DNA of 64,000 nucleotides from Martinezella tropici (lineage in GTDB: Bacteria > Pseudomonadota > Alphaproteobacteria > Rhizobiales > Rhizobiaceae): the NCBI RefSeq assembly GCF_003287875.1, contig NZ_QMKK01000061.1, forward strand, positions 1 to 64,000, given 5' to 3'. Below, piece after piece: positions 45,651 to 53,823 of this stretch. The position numbers and the translations under genes are program-made. The notes under the pieces are model-generated. The model was not told the DNA's origin. It saw only the letters and a program-made list of their open reading frames with translations, and made no database searches. The stretch's first letter is position 1. The number at the start of each line of letters is the position of its first letter.

Positions 45651-46472
45651 TCAGATCGCCGCCAGCACGTTGTTTTCAAATCCGCGCACGGCTTCGGCGG
45701 TCGCGGTCCGGCACAGGTCCTCGGTCGATGGCTCCACGGCTGCGATACGTGTGACGGTCACCGGGTTCGGCCGGTAGCCGGGGTCGGGATCGAGCGGATG
45801 CGGGCAATTGGAAAAGCCGACGATCAGGTCCATCTCGGCACGCAGCTCGACATAATCGCCGCTGCGCAAAAGCTCCGGCTTCCATAGGAACGTGCCGTCC
45901 CGGTCGACGCGGACTGGGGCGAAGAGCGCCAGCACCGAGGGAATATCCCGCTTATCAAGCCCGGCCTTGGTGGCGAGCAGGACGAGGTTGTCTCGCGTGT
46001 TGCGCTTATCTTCCCCGTATTTCGCCGCATTCGATGACAAGGTCGAGCCACCCATCAGCGCGTCATGGGCACCGGAACTATCTTCCGTCACCGAAAACAT
46101 CACCCGGCCCATGTCCGAAAAGATCACCCGGCCTTTGCCGAGTGCGGTCGTCCACTGCATCTTCACCGTATCGGGCAGGTTCAGCCTCTCGCTGGTGTCG
46201 GCGGCGCTCCAGGCGACGAGGGACAGCGTCGAGAAGCCATGATCGAGGCTGAGGCGCAACGTTTCGTGCTTCCGGAGGCGGGTCGACCAGTACCAGCCGC
46301 CGGGGATCACTTCGCGGTGGACGATCTTGTCATACGCGATTTCGGGCGCCGGCAAGGGGCTTGCCCCGGGCAGGGCCTTGGGTGCGAATTCCAGGCCCTT
46401 CCTTTGATGCTCTTCGTAGCGCGCGCGGTTGGCGGCTATTTCTTCCGGCGAACGTCTGACATGTGTTGTCAT
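45651..46472 (-). CDS. DUF1989 protein (UAAP1), carboxyguanidine deiminase subunit
   Basis: The 273-residue product is the second DUF1989 protein. It shares with its neighbour the order of a thiol/metal-like HDALMGGSTLSSN segment, a NLVLLATKAGLDKRDIPSVLALF stretch and VELRAEMDLIVGFSNCPHPLDP. It probably forms a complex with the other subunit and converts carboxyguanidine to allophanate and ammonia. Its start overlaps the ATPase stop by 4 nt (ATGA). Confidence 0.85.
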   Translation of the reverse strand: MTTHVRRSPEEIAANRARYEEHQRKGLEFAPKALPGASPLPAPEIAYDKIVHREVIPGGWYWSTRLRKHETLRLSLDHGFSTLSLVAWSAADTSERLNLPDTVKMQWTTALGKGRVIFSDMGRVMFSVTEDSSGAHDALMGGSTLSSNAAKYGEDKRNTRDNLVLLATKAGLDKRDIPSVLALFAPVRVDRDGTFLWKPELLRSGDYVELRAEMDLIVGFSNCPHPLDPDPGYRPNPVTVTRIAAVEPSTEDLCRTATAEAVRGFENNVLAAI

Positions 46473-47296
46473 GGCTGGATTTCTCCCGACGAAGCCAGGT
46501 CGTCCCGGCGGTGCCCCAGGGAAGCGACCGGGCCGTCCCGGTCGGGGCTGAAGATCGATGGCGCGCCGGCGATGCGCGGCGGCCAGATGGAAATATCCTT
46601 GGTAATAGTTGCGCCGTAGCGCTCCTTCTCTTCCGGCCGGTTGCGGCGGCGTTCGAAGGCGACGACGCGGGTCGCAAGCGTGAAAGCTTCGCGCATGTCA
46701 TGAGTCACCATGACAACGGTCATTTGCGTCTCGTGCCAGAGGCGTTTCATCAACGTATGGATTTCGGCTCGGATGCCCGGATCGAGCGCACCGAAGGGTT
46801 CGTCGAGCAGCAGGACCTTGGGGCGCATGATGAGCGCCTGGGCGAGCGCCAGTCGCTGCTGCATGCCGCCGGAAAGCTGGGCCGGATATTTGTCCTCGGC
46901 GCCGGCAAGGCCGACTTCGGCGATGAGCTGACGCGCCGCCTCGATGGCACCGCGGCGTGCGGCGCCGAAGAGTTTGGCTTTGTAGCGCGAGGCCGCAAGT
47001 TCCTTGCCGAGCAGCACGTTGCCGAGCGCGGTCAGATGCGGAAAGACCGAATAGCGCTGGAAGACTACCCCGCGATCCGCGCCCGGCTCGGCGGGCAGCG
47101 CCGCGCCGTCGAGGAAGATCGTACCGCGGGTAGGCTGTTCCTGCCCCAGCAGCATGCGCAGGAAGGTCGACTTGCCGCAACCGGACGGGCCGACCAGAGC
47201 GACGAAGGCTCGCGAAGCGACCGTCAAGGACAGGTCCTCGAGCACGATCTGGTCGCCATATTCCTTCCAGACCCTGTCTATCCTGAGCTCGCTCAT
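46469..47296 (-). CDS. ABC importer ATPase of the guanidine operon
   Basis: The 275-residue ATPase has Walker A GPSGCGKST, Q-loop VFQRYSVFPHL, signature LSGGMQQRLALAQAL, Walker B VLLLDEPFGALDPG and H-loop VTHDMREA, as in nitrate/taurine-type importers. It energises uptake through the adjacent permease. The real start is MSELRIDR at 47296; a longer open frame running on to 48106 merely reads the permease gene in another frame. Confidence 0.9.
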   Translation of the reverse strand: MSELRIDRVWKEYGDQIVLEDLSLTVASRAFVALVGPSGCGKSTFLRMLLGQEQPTRGTIFLDGAALPAEPGADRGVVFQRYSVFPHLTALGNVLLGKELAASRYKAKLFGAARRGAIEAARQLIAEVGLAGAEDKYPAQLSGGMQQRLALAQALIMRPKVLLLDEPFGALDPGIRAEIHTLMKRLWHETQMTVVMVTHDMREAFTLATRVVAFERRRNRPEEKERYGATITKDISIWPPRIAGAPSIFSPDRDGPVASLGHRRDDLASSGEIQP

Positions 47297-48111
47297 GCCT
47301 GCTTCTCCAGTTCGGACCAGGGGAAGACGGCGACGCGCAGACGATCGAGAAGATAGTTCATGAGCACGGCAAGCAGGGTGATCCAGACGACATAGGGAAA
47401 GATCACATCCATCGACAGATAGCGGCGGACGAGAAAGATGCGGTAGCCCAACCCGGAATCGGACGAGATCGCTTCCGCCGCGATCAGGAACAGCCAGGCC
47501 GGTCCGAGTTGCAGCCTGAGGCAGGTGATCAGTCGCGGCAGGATCTGCGGCAGCACGACGCGAAGTGCGATCTGCCAGGAGGAGCCGCCGAGGGTCTCGG
47601 CCTTGACGATCTGCTCGCGCGGCAATTCCAGCGCCTTCAGCGCCAGGTCGCGGATCATCGTCGGCGCGACGCCGATGACGATGAGAGCGATCTTCGACGT
47701 CTCGCCGAGACCCATGACGATGAAGAGGATCGGCAGAAGCGCCAGCGGCGGCACCATCGAGATGACGGCGACGAAGGGAGAGAGCAGGGCTCTGAGATAA
47801 GGCAGCATGCCGATCAGCATGCCGATCAGCAGCGCTGTGACCGTGGAGATGCCGAGGCCCGCGAAAAGCCGGATCAGGCTTGCCCCGGTATCCGACCATA
47901 GCAGATATTCTCCCGTGCGCGGGTCGGCAATGAAGGCCATGCGGTTGATGGCGTCGGCAAAGCCGGCAAGGCTGGGCAACAGCTTGTCGTTGGCGTTTTC
48001 GGCAAGCCGCGCCGCCGAACCGGCGCCATAGGCGACGATCAGCAGGGCAAAAGGCAGGAGCGTCAGGGCAAGCTGTGCGCCGGGACTGGGCCTGGTGTTG
48101 ATCCAACGCAT
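47293..48111 (-). CDS. ABC importer permease of the guanidine operon
   Basis: The 272-residue permease has about six membrane helices and the EAA-like loop (LALKALELPREQIVKAETLGGSSWQIALRVVLPQILPRL) that docks the ATPase. It belongs to the NitT/TauT (BPD_transp_1) family and overlaps the ATPase start by 4 nt. Its operon position makes guanidine or a related nitrogen compound the likely substrate. Confidence 0.9.
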   Translation of the reverse strand: MRWINTRPSPGAQLALTLLPFALLIVAYGAGSAARLAENANDKLLPSLAGFADAINRMAFIADPRTGEYLLWSDTGASLIRLFAGLGISTVTALLIGMLIGMLPYLRALLSPFVAVISMVPPLALLPILFIVMGLGETSKIALIVIGVAPTMIRDLALKALELPREQIVKAETLGGSSWQIALRVVLPQILPRLITCLRLQLGPAWLFLIAAEAISSDSGLGYRIFLVRRYLSMDVIFPYVVWITLLAVLMNYLLDRLRVAVFPWSELEKQA

Positions 48112-48169
48112 GAGAAACTCCGCGAATGAAGGGGCAGGCGGCGCATGGGCGCCGCCGGTGAAGATTCGC

Positions 48170-49243
48170 TCAAAGTGAAGCGTCGGCGACGGCCTTCATG
48201 TAAGTTTCCGTGAAGCGCAGCTTGACGTTTGCGCTGTCGCCGAGAACCTTGCCATCGGGCATTTCGATGCCGATGACATCGGCCGATGGCGCACCATTGC
48301 CGAGCAGGCCCTTCTGGAACAGGAAGCTACGCACCAGATTCATCGTCTTCGGCAGGTTCGGCGAGGCGGTGAAGGCAACCGCCTCGGCGGGCTTGTCGAA
48401 GAGCTTCGTTGCGGCAAGCTGCGCCTCGAAGCCCTTCAGGTCCGTGCCCGAGGCAGCCCCCATCGCCTCGCGCGCAGCCTTGCCTTCGGGCGTGTCCGCT
48501 TTCATCAGCGCCACCGTTTCATACCAGATGCCGGCCAGCGCCTTGCCGAAATTCGGATTGTCCTTCAGCACATTGCTGTTGGCGACCATCAGGTCGATGA
48601 TTTCGCCAGGCACCTGCGAACTGTCGAAGACCTTCTTGGCGGAAAGTTCTTCGAGAATGGTCGAGACCAGCGGATTCCAGGTCACGACGGCGGAGACGTC
48701 GGGCGTTTTGTAGGCCGCGACCATGTCGGCGTCGGAGGTATTGACCACCTTCACGTCGCGTTCACTAAGCTTGATGCTGTCGAGCGCGCGGGCGAGCAGA
48801 TAGTGCGAGACGGAATATTCGACGAGATTGACGTTTTGCCCCTTGATGTCGGCCAGGCTGGTCTTGTCCTTCAGGATGACCGCGTCATTGCCGTTGGAAA
48901 AGTCACCGACGATGACGGCAGTCGTATCGACGCCGCCGGCGGCGGGGATCGACAGACCGTCCATATTGGTCAGCGTCACGGCGTCGAAGGCGCCGGCGGT
49001 GTACTGGTTCATCGACTCGACATAATCGTTGAACTGGGTGACCTCGATGTTGATGTCGTATTTGTCGGCCCATTTCTTGACGATGCCGTGGTCGCTCGCA
49101 TAGCCCCAGGGCATCCAGCCGACATAGATGGACCAGGCGACCTTGAAACTGGTTTTCGGCGCGGCACTGGCGACGGAACCGAGCCCGAGGGTCAGCGATA
49201 TCGAAAGGGCCGTTACGGAAAGGATCTTCGAAAAAGTCTGCAT
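48170..49243 (-). CDS. ABC substrate-binding protein of the guanidine operon
   Basis: The 357-residue product has a signal peptide (FSKILSVTALSISLTLGLGSVASAA) and the NMT1/SsuA-like fold of the group called putative urea ABC transporter binding proteins (SIYVGWMPWGYASDHGIVKKWADKYDI). It is the first gene of the operon, so the leader with riboswitch, terminator and promoter directly controls it. Ligand by context is guanidine. GGGGAA precedes the ATG. Confidence 0.9.
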   Translation of the reverse strand: MQTFSKILSVTALSISLTLGLGSVASAAPKTSFKVAWSIYVGWMPWGYASDHGIVKKWADKYDINIEVTQFNDYVESMNQYTAGAFDAVTLTNMDGLSIPAAGGVDTTAVIVGDFSNGNDAVILKDKTSLADIKGQNVNLVEYSVSHYLLARALDSIKLSERDVKVVNTSDADMVAAYKTPDVSAVVTWNPLVSTILEELSAKKVFDSSQVPGEIIDLMVANSNVLKDNPNFGKALAGIWYETVALMKADTPEGKAAREAMGAASGTDLKGFEAQLAATKLFDKPAEAVAFTASPNLPKTMNLVRSFLFQKGLLGNGAPSADVIGIEMPDGKVLGDSANVKLRFTETYMKAVADASL

Positions 49244-49265
49244 AGAAATTCCCCTTTTGCTTTTT

Positions 49266-49308
49266 TCAAAAAGGGATCGGCAAAGACCATCGCGCCGCCA
49301 ATCCCTTG
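49266..49308 (-). terminator. Intrinsic terminator of the guanidine riboswitch
   Basis: On the minus strand an 11-bp stem (AAGGGATTGGC with GCCGATCCCTT, one G-U pair) with a 16-nt loop is followed by TTTT. It lies just after the riboswitch aptamer and about 25 nt before the first gene. Guanidine-I switches that work by transcription attenuation have this layout. Confidence 0.85.
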
Positions 49309-49313
49309 GCTTA

Positions 49314-49426
49314 CGAGGTCTCCCGGGCTTTTATCCCGCCGTGCATCCGGTGGGATTTCTCCCCCAACCGGTGGTGGCTCTCGGACCAGCACGCTTTATC
49401 CAAACGCCGGAACCCTAGCCACCAAC
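49314..49426 (-). promoter_or_regulatory. ykkC guanidine-I riboswitch
   Basis: The minus strand contains the hallmark conserved blocks of the ykkC class in order: CTAGGGTTCCG, then CTGGTCCGAGAG, a variable stem, and ACGG-GGGATAAAAGCCCGGGAGA-type ending. The P1 helix can form between GGTGGC and GCCACC. This RNA binds guanidinium with high specificity and turns on downstream genes. It is located directly before the ABC transporter-carboxylase operon and fixes the operon's role as guanidine-related. Confidence 0.93.
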
Positions 49427-49440
49427 TCGATTTTCAGGGA

Positions 49441-49456
49441 AGCAAGGTGCGTGCCA
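49441..49456 (-). promoter_or_regulatory. Sigma-54 (RpoN) -24/-12 promoter
   Basis: TGGCACGCACCTTGCT on the minus strand matches the full sigma-54 consensus TGGCACG-N4-TTGCW. The GC of the -12 box puts the start site near 49430, only a few bases before the riboswitch P1 helix. The position is exactly where the leader transcript should begin. Confidence 0.9.
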
Positions 49457-49527
49457 GTTTGCAAATCATTGATTTTATTACCCGGCGGCAAAGTCTTTCT
49501 TCTAAAAATTCAGCAAGTCAAAAATAC

Positions 49528-49542
49528 GCACGAAAAATGTGC
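49528..49542. promoter_or_regulatory. NtrC-type enhancer site
   Basis: GCAC-GAAAAAT-GTGC is an inverted repeat matching the NtrC (NRI) consensus GCAC-N7-GTGC. It is centred about 105 nt upstream of the inferred sigma-54 start site, within the usual enhancer range. NtrC binding is inferred. Confidence 0.72.
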
Positions 49543-49689
49543 AATTTCGTGTGGCGGTTTGATCCTCCGGTAGGCAGCAGCGGGTGATGACAGTCCCGCG
49601 ACCGGCATGTGGAATCGGCAGCCCTCAGCGGCCGTATCCGGATGTTGCAGATTATCGCGTTAGCCCTGCCCACCTTGCCCGCCGCTTCT

Positions 49690-50592
49690 TCATTCTCCGA
49701 CATAGGCCGCGAGTTCATCGGCTGTCCCGTGCTGGAAAGTCTCCTTCAGATAGTCAAGAAGGGCCGAGACGCGGGCGCTGAGGAGGCGACGTGTCGGATA
49801 GAGCGCCCAGAGTGCGGTATCGGGTCCATCAACATCGCCCCAATGCACCAGGGTGCCGGCAGCAAGATCGGAACTTGCCAGCGACAGGGGCAGGCGAGCC
49901 ACGCCCGCACCCAGGCGAACCGCATCGCGGACCATGAGAAAAGACGACAGGCTCAGAACCGGCTTGACTGTTATCGTCGACTTCCCCGCCGATGTCGTCA
50001 CCTCCCACGTTTCGGTTTGCCTCAGTGCTCCTCGGGTGACTGCCGGCAACGGACTGCGGTCTGTCGGCGGCATGAAGTCCGGTCTAGCCACGACCACCAA
50101 ACGATCGCGGAGGAAAACGCGACCGACTAGGTTCGCATCCGGCTCGGGATTGACGCGGATGACCAGGTCATAGGCTTCCTCGATCATGTCGACAGTCCGG
50201 TCTTCCGTCGTGATCTCAAGCTGAACTTCGGGATACTTGATGACAAAGCCGGCCGCTAGCTTACCGATGGCCGTCTGCGAGAAGAGCAAAGGCGCGCTGA
50301 TGCGCAATCGGCCGCGCGGGCTGCGACCGCCCGAAGCGATCGCTTTCGCCGTCTCGTCGAGCTCGATCAGCAGAGCGCCTGTACGCTCGAACAGAGCGCG
50401 TCCTTCTTCCGTGAGCTTGAGCGTTCGCGCGCCTCGCTCGAACAGGCGCAGATCGAGATTTGCTTCCAGCTCGGCCACGCGCCGGGAGAGCGTTGCCTTC
50501 GGACGGCCGGCTGCGCGTGCGGCTTTACCGAACCCGCCATAACGGGCAACCAGATTGAAGTCGGCAAGGGCGAGCAGATCCATGTGTTTCAC
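49690..50592 (-). CDS. LysR family transcriptional regulator
   Basis: The 300-residue product has the LysR HTH (LALADFNLVARYGGFGKAARAAGRPKATLSRRVAELEANLDLRLFERGARTLKLTEEG) and a substrate-binding domain from about 90. It is divergent from the NmrA-family gene with a 95-nt gap that holds a T-N11-A box, so it likely regulates that gene and itself. It belongs to the same general type as the CrgA-like group (short co-inducer domain typical of LysRs beside SDR genes). Confidence 0.86.
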   Translation of the reverse strand: MKHMDLLALADFNLVARYGGFGKAARAAGRPKATLSRRVAELEANLDLRLFERGARTLKLTEEGRALFERTGALLIELDETAKAIASGGRSPRGRLRISAPLLFSQTAIGKLAAGFVIKYPEVQLEITTEDRTVDMIEEAYDLVIRVNPEPDANLVGRVFLRDRLVVVARPDFMPPTDRSPLPAVTRGALRQTETWEVTTSAGKSTITVKPVLSLSSFLMVRDAVRLGAGVARLPLSLASSDLAAGTLVHWGDVDGPDTALWALYPTRRLLSARVSALLDYLKETFQHGTADELAAYVGE

Positions 50593-50630
50593 CAGTGAGA
50601 CGATGCGTCCAGATATAGCGTCTATCGGGA

Positions 50631-50647
50631 TTAATTTGGATCATTAA
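50631..50647. promoter_or_regulatory. LysR-type operator box
   Basis: TTAAT-TTGGATC-ATTAA is an inverted repeat of the T-N11-A type that LysR regulators bind, midway between the divergent LysR and NmrA genes. Assignment rests on position and symmetry. Confidence 0.5.
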
Positions 50648-50687
50648 CTTGGTGGATGTCAACTGAACCCAATCTGGAGTAACCACC

Positions 50688-51557
50688 ATGACCATTCTCG
50701 TTACTGGCGCCACCGGCCGTGTCGGCCGTCATGTCGTCGAACAGCTTACGCAGCGCGGTGCCAAGGTGCGCATCCTGACGCGCGATCCCTCGAAGGCTGA
50801 TGTTCCGGCCGGCGTCGAGGTCGCTCAGGGCGATCTGCTCGACATCGATGCCCTGCGTGGCGCCTTCCATGGCATAAGCACGCTGTTTCTGCTGAATGCC
50901 GTTACCGGCGACGAATTCACCCAGGCGATCATCGCGCTCAATGTTGCTCGCGAGGCGGGCGTCGACCGCGTTGTCTATCTGTCGGTGTTCGAAGCCGATC
51001 GGGCGGTAAACGTGCCCCATTTCGCCGTCAAGTTCGGCGCAGAGCGCATGCTCGTGCAGATGGGCTTCAGCGCCACCATCCTGCGTCCGACCTACTTCAT
51101 CGACAATGAGCTGATGATCAGGGACGTGGTCCTTGATCACGGCGTCTATCCAATGCCGATCGGCAGCAAGGGCGTTGCCATGGTGGATGCCCGCGATATC
51201 GCCGAGGTCGCCGCGATCGAGTTGATCCGCCGCGATTCCGCTTCGGGCAAGCTGCCGATCGAGACCATCAACCTGGTCGGACCCGACACGCTGACCGGCC
51301 CTGGCGTGGCGAAGATCTGGTCGGATATCCTGGGCCGCCCGGTCGTCTACGGCGGCGACGATCCCAGTGGGTTCGAGCAGAGCATGGCGAGCTTCATGCC
51401 GAAGTGGACGGCCTATGAGATGCGCCTGATGGCGGAGCGCTATGTCAGTGACGGCATGATTCCTGAGGCTGGCGACGTCGAACGGCTAACCACGATCCTG
51501 GGTCGTTCGCTGCACTCCTATCACGACTTTGCGGTCGCGATTGCGACCTCGGTCTAA
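50688..51557 (+). CDS. NmrA-like NAD(P)-binding protein
   Basis: The 289-residue product has the atypical SDR start ILVTGATGRVGRHVVEQL and family features (VAQGDLLDIDALRGAFHGISTLFLLN, DARDIAEVAAIEL). NmrA-like proteins either reduce quinones/electrophiles or sense the NADP redox state. It is divergent from a LysR regulator. The 3' gap contains a short coding-like scrap (around 51590-51640) and then the second hairpin repeat. Confidence 0.85.
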   Translation: MTILVTGATGRVGRHVVEQLTQRGAKVRILTRDPSKADVPAGVEVAQGDLLDIDALRGAFHGISTLFLLNAVTGDEFTQAIIALNVAREAGVDRVVYLSVFEADRAVNVPHFAVKFGAERMLVQMGFSATILRPTYFIDNELMIRDVVLDHGVYPMPIGSKGVAMVDARDIAEVAAIELIRRDSASGKLPIETINLVGPDTLTGPGVAKIWSDILGRPVVYGGDDPSGFEQSMASFMPKWTAYEMRLMAERYVSDGMIPEAGDVERLTTILGRSLHSYHDFAVAIATSV

Positions 51558-51643
51558 CATCCGGCCCACCCGACCCACGCCATCCGGCAGCTCGGCATGG
51601 AGCTGAACGGCGCGGAAGGGCAGGTGAAGTTCGCCATGGAAAA

Positions 51644-51680
51644 GGGCGGTTCAGCTTTTCACGGGATCGCTGAGCCGCCC
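51644..51680. repeat. Intergenic hairpin repeat, copy 2 (bidirectional terminator)
   Basis: GGGCGGTTCAG (51644-51654) pairs with CTGAGCCGCCC (51670-51680) around a 15-nt loop starting CTTTTCACGG, the same loop start as at 36158. One G-U pair is the only imperfection. It sits between the convergent NmrA and LysR genes, only 3 nt before the LysR stop, and is followed by a T-containing tract. Confidence 0.7.
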
Positions 51681-51683
51681 TGT

Positions 51684-52583
51684 CTAGTTTTGCGCCCATG
51701 CGCCAATCAGCATGCGCATGAAATGCTCCGCGGCCGGTGAAAGCTTCCCCCCGCGACGCCGGACGACACCGATGGTGCGGGAGATCTCCGGATTTCGAAT
51801 GGGGCGAGTGATCAGGAAGGGATGTTCGCCCTGTGGTGTCGCCATCTTAGGCAGCACCGAAATTCCCAATCCGGCTTCGACCAGACCGAGTGACGTCGAA
51901 AGATGCGTGACCTCGTAAAACCAGTTGAGCTTGATATTGGCTCTCGCCAGAGCCGCATCCAGGAGTGTCCTGTTCGCGCTGGAGCGATGAACCGTAATAA
52001 GGGGATAAGGCTCGAGATCCTGCCATCGCACTTCCGTCGTTTCGGCCAGCGGATGGTCTCGTTTGGCTGCCAGGACGAAGGGATCCTCCGCAAGCCTCTC
52101 GAACACCAGATCGCTGTCTGAGCTTCCCATGATGTTGATTCCGAATTCGACCTCGCCGCGTGCCACCGCCTGCAGTGCGTCGGTCGCGGTAAGATCGAGA
52201 ATCCGAAGCCGAATGTTCGGGTATTCCTGATTGAATTGCCGAATGACGGAAGGCAGGAAATAAAAGGCTGCCGTCGGCAGGCAGGCAATCGTTACCAAGC
52301 CTCCGCGTTTGGCTCCCAGTTCCCGCATCGAGAATAGCGAGCCATCGAACTCCTCGAGCATACGCTGCACCAGAGGCACGAGCTCGGTTCCGAGAGCCGT
52401 AGCCGCGACATGGCGCGTCGTCCTCTCCAGCAGCGGCGCGCCGATCGCCTGCTCCAGCTTTTGAATCCGCCGGCTGAGCGCCGGTTGCGACATGTTTAGC
52501 TGATCGGCAGCGCGATGAAAGCCCTGCAGTTCCACGACGGCCAGGAACGCTCTCAGGTCAAGGATCTCACAATTGATGTTCAT
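51684..52583 (-). CDS. LysR family transcriptional regulator
   Basis: The 299-residue product has an N-terminal LysR HTH (LRAFLAVVELQGFHRAADQLNMSQPALSRRIQKLEQAIGAPLLERTTR) and a co-inducer domain from about 90. It is divergent from the tautomerase-ABC operon with a 110-nt AT-rich gap holding several T-N11-A-like pairs (for example ATTAAT near 52626 and 52656), so it is the probable regulator of that operon. Confidence 0.87.
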   Translation of the reverse strand: MNINCEILDLRAFLAVVELQGFHRAADQLNMSQPALSRRIQKLEQAIGAPLLERTTRHVAATALGTELVPLVQRMLEEFDGSLFSMRELGAKRGGLVTIACLPTAAFYFLPSVIRQFNQEYPNIRLRILDLTATDALQAVARGEVEFGINIMGSSDSDLVFERLAEDPFVLAAKRDHPLAETTEVRWQDLEPYPLITVHRSSANRTLLDAALARANIKLNWFYEVTHLSTSLGLVEAGLGISVLPKMATPQGEHPFLITRPIRNPEISRTIGVVRRRGGKLSPAAEHFMRMLIGAWAQN

Positions 52584-52693
52584 TTCGTATCAATGTCCTC
52601 GATTTTAGCATTTCACATATCAATCATTAATTCCATAATAGCAATAACGAAGCGGATTAATACGATAAACACATTATTTGGCGAGAAAAACGC

Positions 52694-53776
52694 ATGAATG
52701 ATTTGCTCTCCATACCGTGTGTCCTGATGCGGGGTGGCACCTCAAAGGGCCCGTTCTTTCTGGCGTCGGACCTGCCGCGGGACCCGGCCGAGCGGGATCA
52801 GGTGCTTTTGTCCGTTATGGGCTCGGGGCATCCGCTTCAGATCGATGGTATTGGAGGGGGAAACCCGGTCACCAGCAAAGTTGCCATCTGCGGCCCGGGA
52901 ACGGTGCCTGGCGCGGATGTGGACTATCTGTTCGCGCAGGTTCGCGTCGACAGGCAGATCGTCGATACCTCCCCCAATTGCGGGAACATGCTGGCGGCTG
53001 TCGGGCCGTTCGCGATAGAGGCGGGGCTTGTGCCGGTTGCCGGAGACACCACGCTCGTCAAGATATTCAACGTCAACACCGGCAAGATGATCGAAGCCGA
53101 GGTTCCGACACCGAATGGCGCGGTTGCCTATCTCGGCGACGCAAGAATTGACGGCGTACCTGGCCAGGCTGCTCCGATCGCGCTCACGTTCAAGGATGCG
53201 GCGGGTGCCCGAACGGGCCAGCTTTTCCCAAGCGGTAAATCGATAGAAACGATCGCCGGTATCGATGTGACCTGTATCGATTGCGCGATGCCGATGCTCC
53301 TTATCGAGGCCGCTTCACTCGGTGTGACCGGATATGAGAGTGCTGCTGAACTGAACGGCAATCATTCGTTGATCGAGCGGCTGGAAAAACTTCGTATCCT
53401 TGCCGGCGAGAAAATGGGAATGGGTGATGTCCGCAGTCAAGTCACTCCGAAACCGGTTCTCATCTCTCCAGCCAGACAAGGCGGCGCGTTGAATGTTCGC
53501 TACTTCATGCCGAATGAATGCCATCCATCACTGGCGACGACAGGCGCTGTCGGGATTGCAACGGCCTGTGTGAGCGAAAACACCGTGGCGTCCCGCCTTA
53601 TCGGCGTTCAAACACCGCCCGTCGTGCTTTCCATTGAACATCCCAGCGGCCATCTGGACGTGAAGCTGCAACTGCGGGATGGGAAGCTCGTCGCCGGGAT
53701 TCTTCGCACGGCGCGCAGGCTTTTTGAGGGCCATGTCTTTGCAAAGCCTGCCAAAGCGCTGGTTTGTGCAGCATAA
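52694..53776 (+). CDS. PrpF/4-oxalomesaconate tautomerase family protein
   Basis: The 360-residue product is a PrpF-fold isomerase: the opening CVLMRGGTSKGPFF, then GIGGGNPVTSKVAI, the catalytic Cys in PNCGNM and the later Cys of DVTCIDCAMPM. It resembles GalD (4-oxalomesaconate tautomerase of gallate and protocatechuate 4,5-cleavage) and cis/trans-aconitate isomerase PrpF. It is the first gene of an operon with a NitT/TauT-type importer and a divergent LysR, so it may act on an imported unsaturated tricarboxylate or aromatic ring-cleavage acid. Confidence 0.87.
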   Translation: MNDLLSIPCVLMRGGTSKGPFFLASDLPRDPAERDQVLLSVMGSGHPLQIDGIGGGNPVTSKVAICGPGTVPGADVDYLFAQVRVDRQIVDTSPNCGNMLAAVGPFAIEAGLVPVAGDTTLVKIFNVNTGKMIEAEVPTPNGAVAYLGDARIDGVPGQAAPIALTFKDAAGARTGQLFPSGKSIETIAGIDVTCIDCAMPMLLIEAASLGVTGYESAAELNGNHSLIERLEKLRILAGEKMGMGDVRSQVTPKPVLISPARQGGALNVRYFMPNECHPSLATTGAVGIATACVSENTVASRLIGVQTPPVVLSIEHPSGHLDVKLQLRDGKLVAGILRTARRLFEGHVFAKPAKALVCAA

Positions 53777-53823
53777 TCGATAAACCCATGGTGCCGGGAG
53801 GGTGCCAAAATGGAGGAGATCAA

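Noticed and set aside
46469..48106. A 545-codon minus-strand frame joining permease region and ATPase
   Set aside because: Only the part from 47296 is coding; the upstream portion reads the permease gene in the wrong frame.
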